A stretch of 64,000 nt of DNA from Hydrogenophaga palleronii NBRC 102513 (GTDB lineage: Bacteria > Pseudomonadota > Gammaproteobacteria > Burkholderiales > Burkholderiaceae_C): the NCBI RefSeq assembly GCF_001571225.1, contig NZ_BCTJ01000005.1, positions 62,001 through 126,000 on the forward strand. The letters run 5' to 3'. The notes beneath the pieces are model-generated. The model had not been told where the DNA came from, made no database searches, and saw only the letters and a program-made list of their open reading frames with translations. A program made the position numbers and the translations under genes. This document shows positions 44,267 to 52,320 of this stretch, one piece after another; the first letter of the stretch is position 1, and each line of letters opens with the position of its first letter.

Positions 44267-44704
44267 ATGCAAGGCATCAAACGCAAAGTCGTCTACATCA
44301 CCCTGTACGAAATCATCGCCATCAGCATGTCCACCATCGGCCTGGCCCTGTTGTCGGGCTCCGGCATGAGCCATGCCAGCGTGGCCGCCGTCGCGGCCTC
44401 GGCCATCGCCGTGGTCTGGAACCTGGTCTACAACACCTTGTTCGAGCGCTGGGAAGCGCGCCAGGCCAAGCGCGGCCGCAGCATCGCGCGCCGGGTGGCG
44501 CACGCCGTCGGTTTCGAAGGTGGCCTGGTCATCACCCTGGTGCCGCTGTTCGCCTGGTGGCTGGAGATCTCGCTCTGGCAGGCCTTCGTGCTGGACCTGG
44601 GCCTGATCGTGTTCTTCCTGGTCTACACCTTCGTCTTCAACCTGCTGTTCGACCGCATCTTCGGCCTGCCCAGCTCGGCCCAGCCGGCACCGCAAGGCGC
44701 CTGA
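44267..44704 (+). CDS. PACE family efflux transporter (AceI-like)
   Basis: A 145-residue inner-membrane protein with four helices in two tandem bacterial-transmembrane-pair units. Unit one starts KRKVVYITLYEIIAISMSTI with E15 at the position of the proton-coupling glutamate of AceI; unit two contains HAVGFEGGLVITLVPLFAWW. The loop YNTLFERWEARQ and the end YTFVFNLLFDRIFGLP are typical family repeats. It would export biguanides such as chlorhexidine, or polyamines, by proton exchange. TGGAG seven bases before ATG 44267 supports the start. Confidence 0.88.
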   Translation: MQGIKRKVVYITLYEIIAISMSTIGLALLSGSGMSHASVAAVAASAIAVVWNLVYNTLFERWEARQAKRGRSIARRVAHAVGFEGGLVITLVPLFAWWLEISLWQAFVLDLGLIVFFLVYTFVFNLLFDRIFGLPSSAQPAPQGA

Positions 44705-44754
44705 AGCGCCAGCCATGGGCGGCCATCCCGCGCCTCCATAGAAGGAACCCGCTC

Positions 44755-45141
44755 ATGAAAACCAGCACCCTGTTGTGTGTCTCGGCCTGGCTGGCGCTGT
44801 CCGCGCCCGCGGCTTTTGCGGCCACGCCGTCCCCGGCCTGCGAAGCCAAGCGCGCCCAGATCCAGGCCCAGCTGGCCGCAGCCACCGAGCGCGGCCGCCG
44901 CCAGGAAGTGGCGGGGCTGAAGAAGGCGCTGCGCGCCAACCAGGCCAACTGCAGCGACGCCGCACTGGAGAAAGAGCGCGAGGGCAAGATCCGCCAGGCG
45001 CAGAAGAAGGTGAACGAGCGCGAAGCCAGCCTGCGCGAAGCCGAGCAGAAGGGTGACGCCAAAAAACAGGCCTCGCGCCAGGCCAAGCTGGACGAAGCCC
45101 GCCGCGAGCTGGCCGACGCGGAACAACCGCTTCCGCGCTGA
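44755..45141 (+). CDS. DUF1090 family exported protein
   Basis: 128 residues. Signal peptide 1-23 (TLLCVSAWLALSAPAAFA). The mature part is a charged coiled coil starting with CEAKRAQIQAQLAAATERGR and containing a paired cysteine (ANCSD), then long Lys/Glu/Arg-rich helices (REASLREAEQKGDAKKQASR). This is the pattern of DUF1090 (YqjC-like) proteins of the periplasm. GAAGGA lies eight bases before ATG 44755. Role unknown; it is codirectional with the PACE gene but 50 bases away. Confidence 0.78.
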   Translation: MKTSTLLCVSAWLALSAPAAFAATPSPACEAKRAQIQAQLAAATERGRRQEVAGLKKALRANQANCSDAALEKEREGKIRQAQKKVNEREASLREAEQKGDAKKQASRQAKLDEARRELADAEQPLPR

Positions 45142-45183
45142 AGCGGCAGCGCCCGCCAGCGGCGCCATCACCGCCACCGCACT

Positions 45184-46794
45184 TCAGCCCGGCGGCTCGG
45201 GCTTGGCGGTGCTCTCCATCAGAAAACGCGTGACCCGCGGCGGCTCCTCGCTCACATGGAAGGTGAGCTTGCGGTCGCGCAGGGCGACGTCGGCCGCGGT
45301 CACGCGGTCAAAGCGCCGCAGGTGGTCGGTCCAGGACTCGTCGACGATGGCTTCGATGAACCGCGCCGGGTCGTTGATGTCGTGCAGCAGTTCCCACGAC
45401 AGCGCGCCGTGGCGCAGCCGCCCGCGCCGGCTCTCGTTGATCATCAGGGCACGAAACTCGGGCGCGCGCGCCGGGTCGATGCGGTACTCCACGTGCACCA
45501 CCACCTGGCCACTCTTGGGCGGCTGCTCGGCCGAGGGCACGGTGAAGACGCGCTTGGGCGTGATGTCGTCCTCCACCCCGGCGTCGGGCATGTAGCGGTT
45601 GACCAGCCACATCGCCAGCAGGCCGCTGACCGAGGCGATGCCCAGGCTCACCGGCACGCTGCTCCAGGTGGCGATCTGGCCCCAGATGGCGGCACCGATG
45701 GCGCTCGCGCCCATGATGGCCATCTGGTAGATCGACATGCCACGCGCGCGCACCCAGTCGGGCAGGCCCATCTGGATCGACACGCTGAGCGTGTTGGCGG
45801 TGGTGATCCAGGCCGCGCCGCCGATGAACATGGCGGGCACCGCGATCCAGAGCTGGTCGGTCAGCGCCATCACAGCCATCGAGGCGGCCTGCAAGGCGGC
45901 ACCACGCATCACCAGCGCGTCGCGCACATAGCGGCGGCGCAGGCGCGGCAACACGGCGGTGGAGGCGATGGCGCCCGCGCCCATGGAGGCCAGCAGCACG
46001 GTGAAGGAACCCGCTCCACCGCCCTGCATGCCACGCGCCAGCAACGCCAGCAAGGCCATCAGCGCGGTTGAGTGGAAGAAGAAGATCGAGATGCGCAGCA
46101 GCACGCCGCGCAGCAGGTAGGACTGCGTCACGTACAGCCAGCCCACGCGCATGGCCGAGCCCAGGCGCTCGCGGCCCAGCGGGTTGGGAATGTGTTCGCG
46201 TTTCCAGCGGCTGATGATGACAGCGGCCACCACCGACAGCACCGCGTTGAGCAGAAACACCCAGGCACTGCCGGCGCTGGCGATCAGCGCGCCGGCCACC
46301 AGCGGACCGATGATGCGCGAAGCGTTCATCGACACGCCGTTGAGCGCCAGCGCCGAGGGCAGTTGCGTGCGCGGCACCAGCTCGGGCACGATGGCCGAGA
46401 ACACCGGCCAGCGCATCGCCAGCCCGACACCGTTGGCAAAGGTCAGCGCCAGCAGCAGGGGCGGCGTCATCACGCCGAGGAAGATGATGGCGCTCAGCAG
46501 CATGGCCACCAGCGCCACCCAGAGCTGCGTGAGCAGGAAATAACGCTTGCGGTCCACGTTGTCGGCCAGCGCGCCACTCGGCAAACCGAGCAACAGCACC
46601 GGCAGCGTGGAGGCGGTCTGCACCAGCGCGACCCAGATGGGCGTGGTGGTGAGCGAGGTCATCATCCAGGCCGCCGCCACGTCGTTCATCCACATGCAGA
46701 CGTTGGCCACGAGCCAGGTGATCCACAACATGCGGAACACCGGTCGGCGCAAGGGGGCGATGGGAGAAAGGCTGTCGTCGTCTGCGGTCATCAC
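45184..46794 (-). CDS. MFS transporter (MFS_3/EntS type) with C-terminal ABM-like domain
   Basis: 536 residues. Residues ~15-410 hold twelve transmembrane segments. MFS_3-type features include the N-terminal FRMLWITWLVANVCMWMNDV, the loop GLPSGALADNVDRKRYF and the mid region NGVSMNASRIIGPLVAGALI. After the last helix (LLAMWLVNRYMP) follows a ~110-residue soluble domain (VVVHVEYRIDPARAPEFRAL, RHGALSWELLHDINDPARFI, TAADVALRDRKLTFHV) resembling an antibiotic-biosynthesis-monooxygenase-like fold. Such fusions are known in this MFS branch. It probably exports a small molecule; substrate unknown. Two ATG codons open the frame. Confidence 0.82.
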   Translation of the reverse strand: MMTADDDSLSPIAPLRRPVFRMLWITWLVANVCMWMNDVAAAWMMTSLTTTPIWVALVQTASTLPVLLLGLPSGALADNVDRKRYFLLTQLWVALVAMLLSAIIFLGVMTPPLLLALTFANGVGLAMRWPVFSAIVPELVPRTQLPSALALNGVSMNASRIIGPLVAGALIASAGSAWVFLLNAVLSVVAAVIISRWKREHIPNPLGRERLGSAMRVGWLYVTQSYLLRGVLLRISIFFFHSTALMALLALLARGMQGGGAGSFTVLLASMGAGAIASTAVLPRLRRRYVRDALVMRGAALQAASMAVMALTDQLWIAVPAMFIGGAAWITTANTLSVSIQMGLPDWVRARGMSIYQMAIMGASAIGAAIWGQIATWSSVPVSLGIASVSGLLAMWLVNRYMPDAGVEDDITPKRVFTVPSAEQPPKSGQVVVHVEYRIDPARAPEFRALMINESRRGRLRHGALSWELLHDINDPARFIEAIVDESWTDHLRRFDRVTAADVALRDRKLTFHVSEEPPRVTRFLMESTAKPEPPG

Positions 46795-46860
46795 GGCACT
46801 GTAACGGGTGGCCCGGGCGGCCCGCTGCCGAGGCCGCCATGGCCGACGCTGCCCCGCTGC

Positions 46861-47733
46861 TCAGCGCCCCAGGACGGCATCGATGCGGCGGCGCACGGCC
46901 GGGCGCATCAGCCCGCTGATCACCACCAGCAACATCACACCACCGAGCGCGGCCGACGGGCTGGGGGTTTCGTCGAAGAACAGGTAACCCAGCAGGTGGC
47001 CCAGCGGCAGCGTGACGTAACGCGCCGACGCGGCGGTGCTGGCCGGGATGCGCTTCAAACCGGCAACCCACAGCAGACCGAACGCGCTGCCCAGCACGGC
47101 GGCCGTGGCGAGCAGCAACAGGTCTGGCGCCGACACCTGGAGCAGTTCGCGGCCCGCCATCGGTGCGCCGATGAGCGTGCTGCACACCGCGAGCCAGAAG
47201 GCCAGCGCCAGCGGCGAGTGCCCTTGCGCCAGCCGCCGGGTGATGACGGTGGCCAGGCCAAAGCTGGCGGCACCGAGCACGGCGATGCCGGCGTCAACGT
47301 CGAACCAGGCCCAGGCCAGCGCGCCGTGTTGCCGCGTGCCCAGCAGCACCGTGGCCACGCCCAGAAAACCGAGCACGCTCACCAGCCAGTCGGCGCGCGT
47401 CACCCGCTCCTGCTTCAGCACACCGGCAAACAGGGTGGTGAACACCGGCTCGGCAAAAAACACCGTGCTCACCACCGCCAGCGGCAGGTTCTGCAGGGCG
47501 TGGAAAAGGCAGAACACGCCGAAGCCGTTGAGCAGGCTGCGGCAGAGGTGCACCTTGTCGCACGGCCGCCAGTCGCCGGGCCGGAAACGCCAGACCACGA
47601 CCGGGCAGAGGAACAGCACTGCGATGGCCCAGCGCCAGGTGACGAGGGTCCAGGTAGGAACGTCGGGCGAGACCATCTTGATGGCCACGTCCATGAAGGC
47701 ACTGGCCAGCATGGCCGAATAGATGAAATGCAT
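46861..47733 (-). CDS. EamA/DMT family transporter
   Basis: A 290-residue inner-membrane protein with about ten short helices in two EamA halves; LVTWRWAIAVLFLCPVVVWR in the first half and FGLLWVAGLKRIPASTAASA with VTLPLGHLLGYLFFDETPS in the second are typical. It likely exports metabolites or amino acids. The start is placed at 47733 (MHFIYSAMLASAF), where the first helix begins; the frame runs upstream to 47862 through the inverted repeat but that part has no membrane character. Confidence 0.83.
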   Translation of the reverse strand: MHFIYSAMLASAFMDVAIKMVSPDVPTWTLVTWRWAIAVLFLCPVVVWRFRPGDWRPCDKVHLCRSLLNGFGVFCLFHALQNLPLAVVSTVFFAEPVFTTLFAGVLKQERVTRADWLVSVLGFLGVATVLLGTRQHGALAWAWFDVDAGIAVLGAASFGLATVITRRLAQGHSPLALAFWLAVCSTLIGAPMAGRELLQVSAPDLLLLATAAVLGSAFGLLWVAGLKRIPASTAASARYVTLPLGHLLGYLFFDETPSPSAALGGVMLLVVISGLMRPAVRRRIDAVLGR

Positions 47734-47842
47734 GGGAGTTTGGGAAGGTCGGGCGTGCGCTGAGGAAGCCCCTGGCGGCCGGCGGCACGCATCGCGGCAC
47801 TGCAGAGAGGCCAGATCATCGGCACGGCAGGCCCGCCCGAAC

Positions 47843-47917
47843 ACCCACCCAAGGCAGGGCATGGCGCTGTGAAAAATTCACCCGCCGCGGCCCACGTTTG
47901 CCCTGCCTTGGGTGGGT
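47843..47917. repeat. 19-base perfect inverted repeat in divergent intergenic region
   Basis: Arms at 47843-47861 (ACCCACCCAAGGCAGGGCA) and 47899-47917 are exact reverse complements with a 37-base loop. The 323-base gap 47734-48056 between the EamA gene and the small oxidase-like gene holds nothing else I can identify. The right arm can also form an alternative small hairpin with TACCCAA (47908-47923). Confidence 0.8.
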
Positions 47918-48056
47918 ACCCAAAGCCCCGTGCGGCGCCGAGACTGGTGCCTGCTGCCTGGCCAGGGCACCGCCCAGCGCCAGCGATGCCGGCACGGCAA
48001 GCGCAGCAACCCACCCCTACCCACCTCCCACTACCGCACCGTCAAGGAGTCCTTCT

Positions 48057-48440
48057 GTGTTGTGCCAACGCTTCATCCATACCGCCGTCCTGTTCTTCGT
48101 GGTCGGCGTGTCCCTCGGCGCCTACATGGGGCTGACCGGGAACTTCACCCTGGTCCCCGTGCACGCCCACATCAACCTGCTCGGCTGGGTGTCCATGGCC
48201 TTGATCGGCCTGCTCTACGCGCACTACCCGCATCTGCAGCGCGGGCGCCTGCCCAAGCTGCAGTACTGGCTGCACCTCGCCGGCCTGGTGCTCATGATGA
48301 GTGGCCTGGCGCTGCTCAAGACCATGAACGACACCAGCTTCCTGTTCATGGTGATCACCGGCAGCGGCATGCTGATTGCCGCCGTGTTGCTGCTGGCCTA
48401 TCTGGTGACCGCCCGCCTGCGCATCGAGTGCGCCGGCTGA
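48057..48440 (+). CDS. Four-helix membrane protein resembling a heme-copper oxidase subunit I fragment
   Basis: 127 residues with four hydrophobic helices. The segment FTLVPVHAHINLLGWVSMAL has the His-x-His pattern seen in helix II of cbb3/NorB-type oxidase subunits, and small proteins like this are annotated as cytochrome c oxidase-like in related genomes. The catalytic helices of the full enzyme are absent, so it cannot be an oxidase by itself; heme binding through the paired histidines is possible. The start is a GTG at 48057, chosen because AAGGAG (48044-48049) is seven bases before it and the first helix follows. Confidence 0.68.
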   Translation: MLCQRFIHTAVLFFVVGVSLGAYMGLTGNFTLVPVHAHINLLGWVSMALIGLLYAHYPHLQRGRLPKLQYWLHLAGLVLMMSGLALLKTMNDTSFLFMVITGSGMLIAAVLLLAYLVTARLRIECAG

Positions 48441-48449
48441 TACACCGCG

Positions 48450-48469
48450 CACCCCGGGCTACCCGGGTG
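48450..48469. terminator. Hairpin between convergent genes
   Basis: CACCCCGGG-cta-CCCGGGTG overlaps the stop codon of the minus-strand LysR gene (48459-48461) and follows the small membrane gene. There is no T-run; possible bidirectional termination. Confidence 0.4.
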
Positions 48470-49364
48470 CCTGCAACGTGCGTTCGGCCAGCGCCAGCAA
48501 CCAGGCGCGAAAGGCCTGGAAGGCCGGCAACGCCAGCGCGCGCTCGGGGTAGCTCAGGAAGTAACCCTCGCTGTGCACGAAGGGAGCGAACGGCACGCTC
48601 AGCGCACCGCTCTGCACCTCAGGGCGGACCAGGCACTCGGGCATCAGCGCCACGCCCTGGCCCACGCTCACCGCCGCGATGAGCGAACTCGCCAACGTGC
48701 GCAGCGGCCCCGGCGGCGCCGCCAGGTGCGGCACGCTGTGGGCCTGCAACCAGACCGACCAGGCCAGCGGCGCCACCACGTGGCGCAACAGCGTGTAGTG
48801 GCGCAGGTCGTCCGGGGTTCGCAGCTCATGCGTCTGCAGCGCCGGCGGCGGCGCGATCACCACCACCTCGTGCCCGCCCAGATAGTCGCTCCACTGCCCG
48901 GGCCAGTCTCCGCTGCCATGGCGAATGGCGCAGTCGAGCACGGTCGGCGCGCCCTCCTCTTCTCCATGCGACGAGAAAAACTGCAACTCCACCTCCGGGT
49001 GCAGTGCCTGGAACGCGGGCAGGTGCGGCATCAGCCAGGTGTCGCCCAGCGTGGGCAGCACCGACAGCCGCAGCACGCCGGCGCTGCGGACCGCGCTGTG
49101 CATCAGTTCGGAAGTGACGGCCTCGAGCCGGCTCAGAATGGGCTGCAGTTCGGCGCAGTAACGTTCGCCGCCGGGCGTGAGCAGCAGGCGTTTGCGCTCG
49201 CGCTCGAACAAGGGCACGTCCAGCCAGCGCTCCAGTTCACCAATCTGTTTGCTCACCGCACTGGGCGTCAGGTGCAGGTTGTCGGCGGCGCGCGCAATGC
49301 TGCCCAGTTGGGCGGTGGCAAGGAAGGCCCTGAGCAGGTGGGTCGGCGGCAGCAGGCGTCTCAT
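48459..49364 (-). CDS. LysR family transcriptional regulator (GcvA-like)
   Basis: 301 residues. The start at 49364 (MRRLLPPTHLLRAFLATAQL) follows GGGAGC and matches the GcvA-type beginning; the longer frame to 49481 has no support. The helix-turn-helix region is SIARAADNLHLTPSAVSKQI; the effector domain shows LRLSVLPTLGDTWLMPHLPA and DCAIRHGSGDWPG, as in GcvA/AmpR relatives. It is divergent from a LuxR-type regulator. Target unknown. Confidence 0.86.
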   Translation of the reverse strand: MRRLLPPTHLLRAFLATAQLGSIARAADNLHLTPSAVSKQIGELERWLDVPLFERERKRLLLTPGGERYCAELQPILSRLEAVTSELMHSAVRSAGVLRLSVLPTLGDTWLMPHLPAFQALHPEVELQFFSSHGEEEGAPTVLDCAIRHGSGDWPGQWSDYLGGHEVVVIAPPPALQTHELRTPDDLRHYTLLRHVVAPLAWSVWLQAHSVPHLAAPPGPLRTLASSLIAAVSVGQGVALMPECLVRPEVQSGALSVPFAPFVHSEGYFLSYPERALALPAFQAFRAWLLALAERTLQAPG

Positions 49365-49432
49365 GCGAAAGCTCCCGTGGATCGGCAGCCCCGGCGCACG
49401 GGCGCCGGCCGGGCGGTCTGGATCATGAGCAA

Positions 49433-50578
49433 ATGGAAACTCAAGCTGCCCGATTTTCGCTGGCGCCGTGCGCGCGCGCATGCCCCAATCGAGGATTCTG
49501 CAACCGGGTGAAACGCATGAAGAACACCAAGGCTTTGGCCCACATTCGACAGTTGTGTGGCCTGGGTGTGGAATCCCACGCGGTCATGCCGGCGCTGATG
49601 CATGCGCTGCACGACCTGATCCCCTCGTCGAACAACCTGTTCGTCTGGACCGATGCCGAGGGCAAGGTGGTGGAGCGCTACTGCGAGGTGCACCTGCCCG
49701 CCGTGATCGAAGCCACCCGCCAGGACCTGCCAGGCAAGACCGACGTGCCGGCGCTGGCACGCAGCGGTGCCGCGGTGGGCAACCTGCGCCAGCGGCCGAG
49801 CAGCTTCTACCGCTCGCCCTACTACGCCGAGGTGTACCGGCCGATGCGCACGCGCCACTCGCTCGACGCGGTGGTGCGCACCGCGCGTGGCACCGAAGGC
49901 GTGCTCATCCTGCACCGCGACAGCGACACCGCGTTCAGCGACGAAGAAGCCGGCGAGCTGGCGGCGGTGCTGCCCTACATCCGCCAGCTCTGGACCAAAC
50001 CGCCCAGCCCCGCCAGCGAAGTCTTCAACGACACGGAAGGCCACGGCACCCTGGTCTGCGACAGCGACGGCCACATCCGGCACGGCTCGCGCAACGCCGC
50101 GCAGTTGCTGGCGATGGCGCAGCGCCAGGGCGCCATGAGCTGCAGCGGCGGCAGCAACCAGTTGCCACCGGAACTGATGGGCTTGCTGCAACGCCTGCTG
50201 ACGCTGGACACACCGGGCGCCCACGCCGGGCCGCCGGTGCTGTACGTGAACAACCGCTGGGGGCGTTTCGTGTTCCGCGTCAGCTGGCTGGAAGGTGTGG
50301 GCCACGGAGCAACGCCACTGGTGGCCATCGGCATCACGCGCCAGGAGCCGCTTGCAGTGAGCGTGGTGCGCGGGCTCCAGAGCTCGCCGCTGTCGCCCAA
50401 GCAGCGCGACGTGGCCCTGATGCTGGTGACCGGGCGCTCGGCCGAAGACATCGTGAGGGAACTGTCCATCAGCGTCACCACCTACAAGGACCACCTGCGC
50501 AAGATCTACGAGAAGCTGGGCATCAGCAAGCGCGTCGACCTGATCCACCACCTCACCCAGCCCACGCCGGCGCCCTGA
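49433..50578 (+). CDS. LuxR-type transcriptional regulator
   Basis: 381 residues from the first ATG, or 353 from ATG 49517 (MKNTKALAHIRQLCGLGVES), which I consider more likely although neither has a strong ribosome-binding site. Residues ~30-200 may be a GAF/PAS-like sensing region; there is no receiver aspartate pattern. The C-terminal helix-turn-helix reads LSPKQRDVALMLVTGRSAED then LSISVTTYKDHLRKIYEKLG. It probably responds to a small ligand directly. Neighbours are a divergent LysR gene and a DUF3574 gene 30 bases downstream. Confidence 0.8.
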   Translation: METQAARFSLAPCARACPNRGFCNRVKRMKNTKALAHIRQLCGLGVESHAVMPALMHALHDLIPSSNNLFVWTDAEGKVVERYCEVHLPAVIEATRQDLPGKTDVPALARSGAAVGNLRQRPSSFYRSPYYAEVYRPMRTRHSLDAVVRTARGTEGVLILHRDSDTAFSDEEAGELAAVLPYIRQLWTKPPSPASEVFNDTEGHGTLVCDSDGHIRHGSRNAAQLLAMAQRQGAMSCSGGSNQLPPELMGLLQRLLTLDTPGAHAGPPVLYVNNRWGRFVFRVSWLEGVGHGATPLVAIGITRQEPLAVSVVRGLQSSPLSPKQRDVALMLVTGRSAEDIVRELSISVTTYKDHLRKIYEKLGISKRVDLIHHLTQPTPAP

Positions 50579-50608
50579 GGCGCACCCGGCGTCGCCACAC
50601 CCGCCACC

Positions 50609-51040
50609 ATGCACCGACCACGCCCCCACCAAAGACCATGGCGATGGCAACGCCTTGCCGCCGTGGCACTCGGCCTGAGCGTGGTGGCCTGCAGCGGCCT
50701 GCAGCGCTGCGCATCGGGACAACAGGCCATGCTCAACTCGCTGCTGTACTTCGGCACGGCGCAGCCCACGGGGGTGGTGAGCGACGAACAGTGGCAAGCC
50801 TTCGTGAACGACAGCATCGTGCTGCGTTTCCCCGATGGCTTCACCGTCTGGCCCGCCACCGGCCAATGGCGCGACGCGGCAGGCCAGCCAGTGCGCGAGG
50901 CTTCCTTCGTGCTGAACCTGGTGCATCCGGCGAACGACGAAACGAGCCAGGCCTTGAAGGCCATCACCGCGCGCTACAAGGAGCGCTTCCAGCAGGAGGC
51001 GGTGCTGCATGTGCAAAGCGGCGTGTGTGTGGCCTGGTGA
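50609..51040 (+). CDS. DUF3574 family lipoprotein
   Basis: 143 residues. The signal sequence ends in the lipobox SVVAC (Cys28), so it is probably anchored in the inner or outer membrane. The domain features LLYFGTAQPTGVVSDEQWQA, FVNDSIVLRFPDGFTVWPAT and ALKAITARYKERFQQEAVLH are those I know as DUF3574, a family without an assigned role. It follows the LuxR-type gene closely and may be cotranscribed. Confidence 0.8.
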   Translation: MHRPRPHQRPWRWQRLAAVALGLSVVACSGLQRCASGQQAMLNSLLYFGTAQPTGVVSDEQWQAFVNDSIVLRFPDGFTVWPATGQWRDAAGQPVREASFVLNLVHPANDETSQALKAITARYKERFQQEAVLHVQSGVCVAW

Positions 51041-51061
51041 GGTTCGTGCGGCGCACGGCCT

Positions 51062-51607
51062 CTAGACCTCGCGCTCCATGAAGCGCCACATCGGGTGCAG
51101 CACCGCAGGGGTTTCGGCTTCGGCATACGGCGGGCGGTCCACGAAGCCGTGCTCCCGGTACAGGTGGTGGGCGGCGTGCATGAAGGGCGCGCTTTCGAGC
51201 AGCAGCTGCTGAAAGCCGCAGGCGCGTGCATCGGCGATCAGCTGCCGCAACATGAACGGGCCCAGCTGCTTGCCGCGGTGGGCGGGCCGCACATACACGC
51301 GCTTGATCTCCGCCTCGTGTGCATTGATTCGGCGCAGGCCGCACATCCCGGCCACCTCACCGTCCACCCGCAGCAGATAAAAGATGCCGGCGGGAGGCCG
51401 CTGGCCGCAGAACTTGTCCAGCATGCGATCGATGTGGTCTGCGATCGGGCCGCCGAGTGCCTCTTCAAGCGAGACGCCGAGATGCATGCGCACCTCCGAG
51501 ACCACCCAGGTGGCGTACTCCACCTGGATTTTCAGAATCTCTGCTCGCTGCGTCTTCAGGTCAACCGCCTGCAGTTCGCGCACGGGGTGTCCGTTGTCCT
51601 GTTGCAT
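51062..51607 (-). CDS. GNAT family N-acetyltransferase
   Basis: 181 residues. The acetyl-CoA binding core is seen in AEIKRVYVRPAHRGKQLGPF (V-x-P-x-x-R-G-x-x-x-G), preceded by YLLRVDGEVAGMCGLRR and followed by ACGFQQLLLESAPFMHAAHH and REHGFVDRP. It transfers an acetyl group to an unknown amine, cytoplasmic. The start ATG 51607 gives a complete N-terminal region. It follows a membrane protein gene on the same strand by 14 bases. Confidence 0.83.
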   Translation of the reverse strand: MQQDNGHPVRELQAVDLKTQRAEILKIQVEYATWVVSEVRMHLGVSLEEALGGPIADHIDRMLDKFCGQRPPAGIFYLLRVDGEVAGMCGLRRINAHEAEIKRVYVRPAHRGKQLGPFMLRQLIADARACGFQQLLLESAPFMHAAHHLYREHGFVDRPPYAEAETPAVLHPMWRFMEREV

Positions 51608-51621
51608 CGCCCGCTCGCGCC

Positions 51622-52074
51622 TCAGACCGGACCGAACGCCGTCAACAGCATCAGGGCCGACAGCACGGCGCTGCCACTGATCGACAAGGTGCGCGGCCAG
51701 TTGAAGCCGATCAGCTCGCGGATCACGCGGTCCTGCTTGCCGTGATCGGCCAGCTCGTGGTGGCGCGGCATCTCCAGCATCAACGTGATCAACAGACCCA
51801 CCAATCCACACAGACCGTTGAGCATCACCAGCCAGGGAGGCGCCGTCAACGGCGGCACAAACACCAGCAGCATCGGCAGGAGAAAGCTGGCAAAGCCCGG
51901 CGCAATGACGGGCAACGGAATGCGGTGCGCATAGAAGCGGTGGTAGTCCACGTACTCCGCCGCCCCCACTTTCTCGAACAGGGGGTACACCACGATCTGC
52001 GCAAACCAGATCGTGCCAAGCGAATAGAACATGACGGCCGCGTTGAGCAGCACCAGCCAGTGTGAGGTGTTCAT
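51622..52074 (-). CDS. Four-helix membrane protein
   Basis: 150 residues with four hydrophobic segments (about 5-28, 58-78, 80-100 and 128-148). The first helix region reads LLNAAVMFYSLGTIWFAQIV and the first loop KVGAAEYVDYHRFYAHRIPL. It looks like a DUF1772-related or similar small membrane family, but I do not assign it. The start at 52074 is where the first helix begins; the frame is open upstream without membrane character. The GNAT gene follows closely. Confidence 0.65.
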   Translation of the reverse strand: MNTSHWLVLLNAAVMFYSLGTIWFAQIVVYPLFEKVGAAEYVDYHRFYAHRIPLPVIAPGFASFLLPMLLVFVPPLTAPPWLVMLNGLCGLVGLLITLMLEMPRHHELADHGKQDRVIRELIGFNWPRTLSISGSAVLSALMLLTAFGPV

Positions 52075-52139
52075 GGGCAACATCGAGAGGGCAAGGAAAA
52101 GCTGGCCCGCATGGTGCGCCGCACGCGCCCCCGGGACAA

Positions 52140-52155
52140 CCCTGCGATCGCAGGG
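52140..52155. repeat. 16-base perfect palindrome
   Basis: CCCTGCGATCGCAGGG lies 66 bases upstream of the membrane-protein start at 52074, between it and the insertion element. It could be an operator; no specific link is visible. Confidence 0.5.
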
Positions 52156-52320
52156 TGTCGAGCGGCCCGGCCGTTGAGTTGAGGTGATGTGCGCCCATTT
52201 CCAACACACGAACCACCCTGTACGCAGACGAGGAAAAGGCCAGGCCCTGTCTTGCCTCCGACTCGGCGACGTGACCCGTCCTGAACAAGGTTGACACCAG
52301 GGAGGTTGAAGGAGACTGGG

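Noticed and set aside
47862-48056. Protein starts MPCLGWV on both strands near 47.87 kb
   Set aside because: The matching peptide beginnings come from the 19-base inverted repeat and are not a conserved N-terminus; membrane helices begin further downstream in both genes.
52140-52155. Palindrome CCCTGCGATCGCAGGG as a transposon end or attachment site
   Set aside because: No second copy at the other side of the IS element and no integrase nearby; kept only as an unassigned palindrome.
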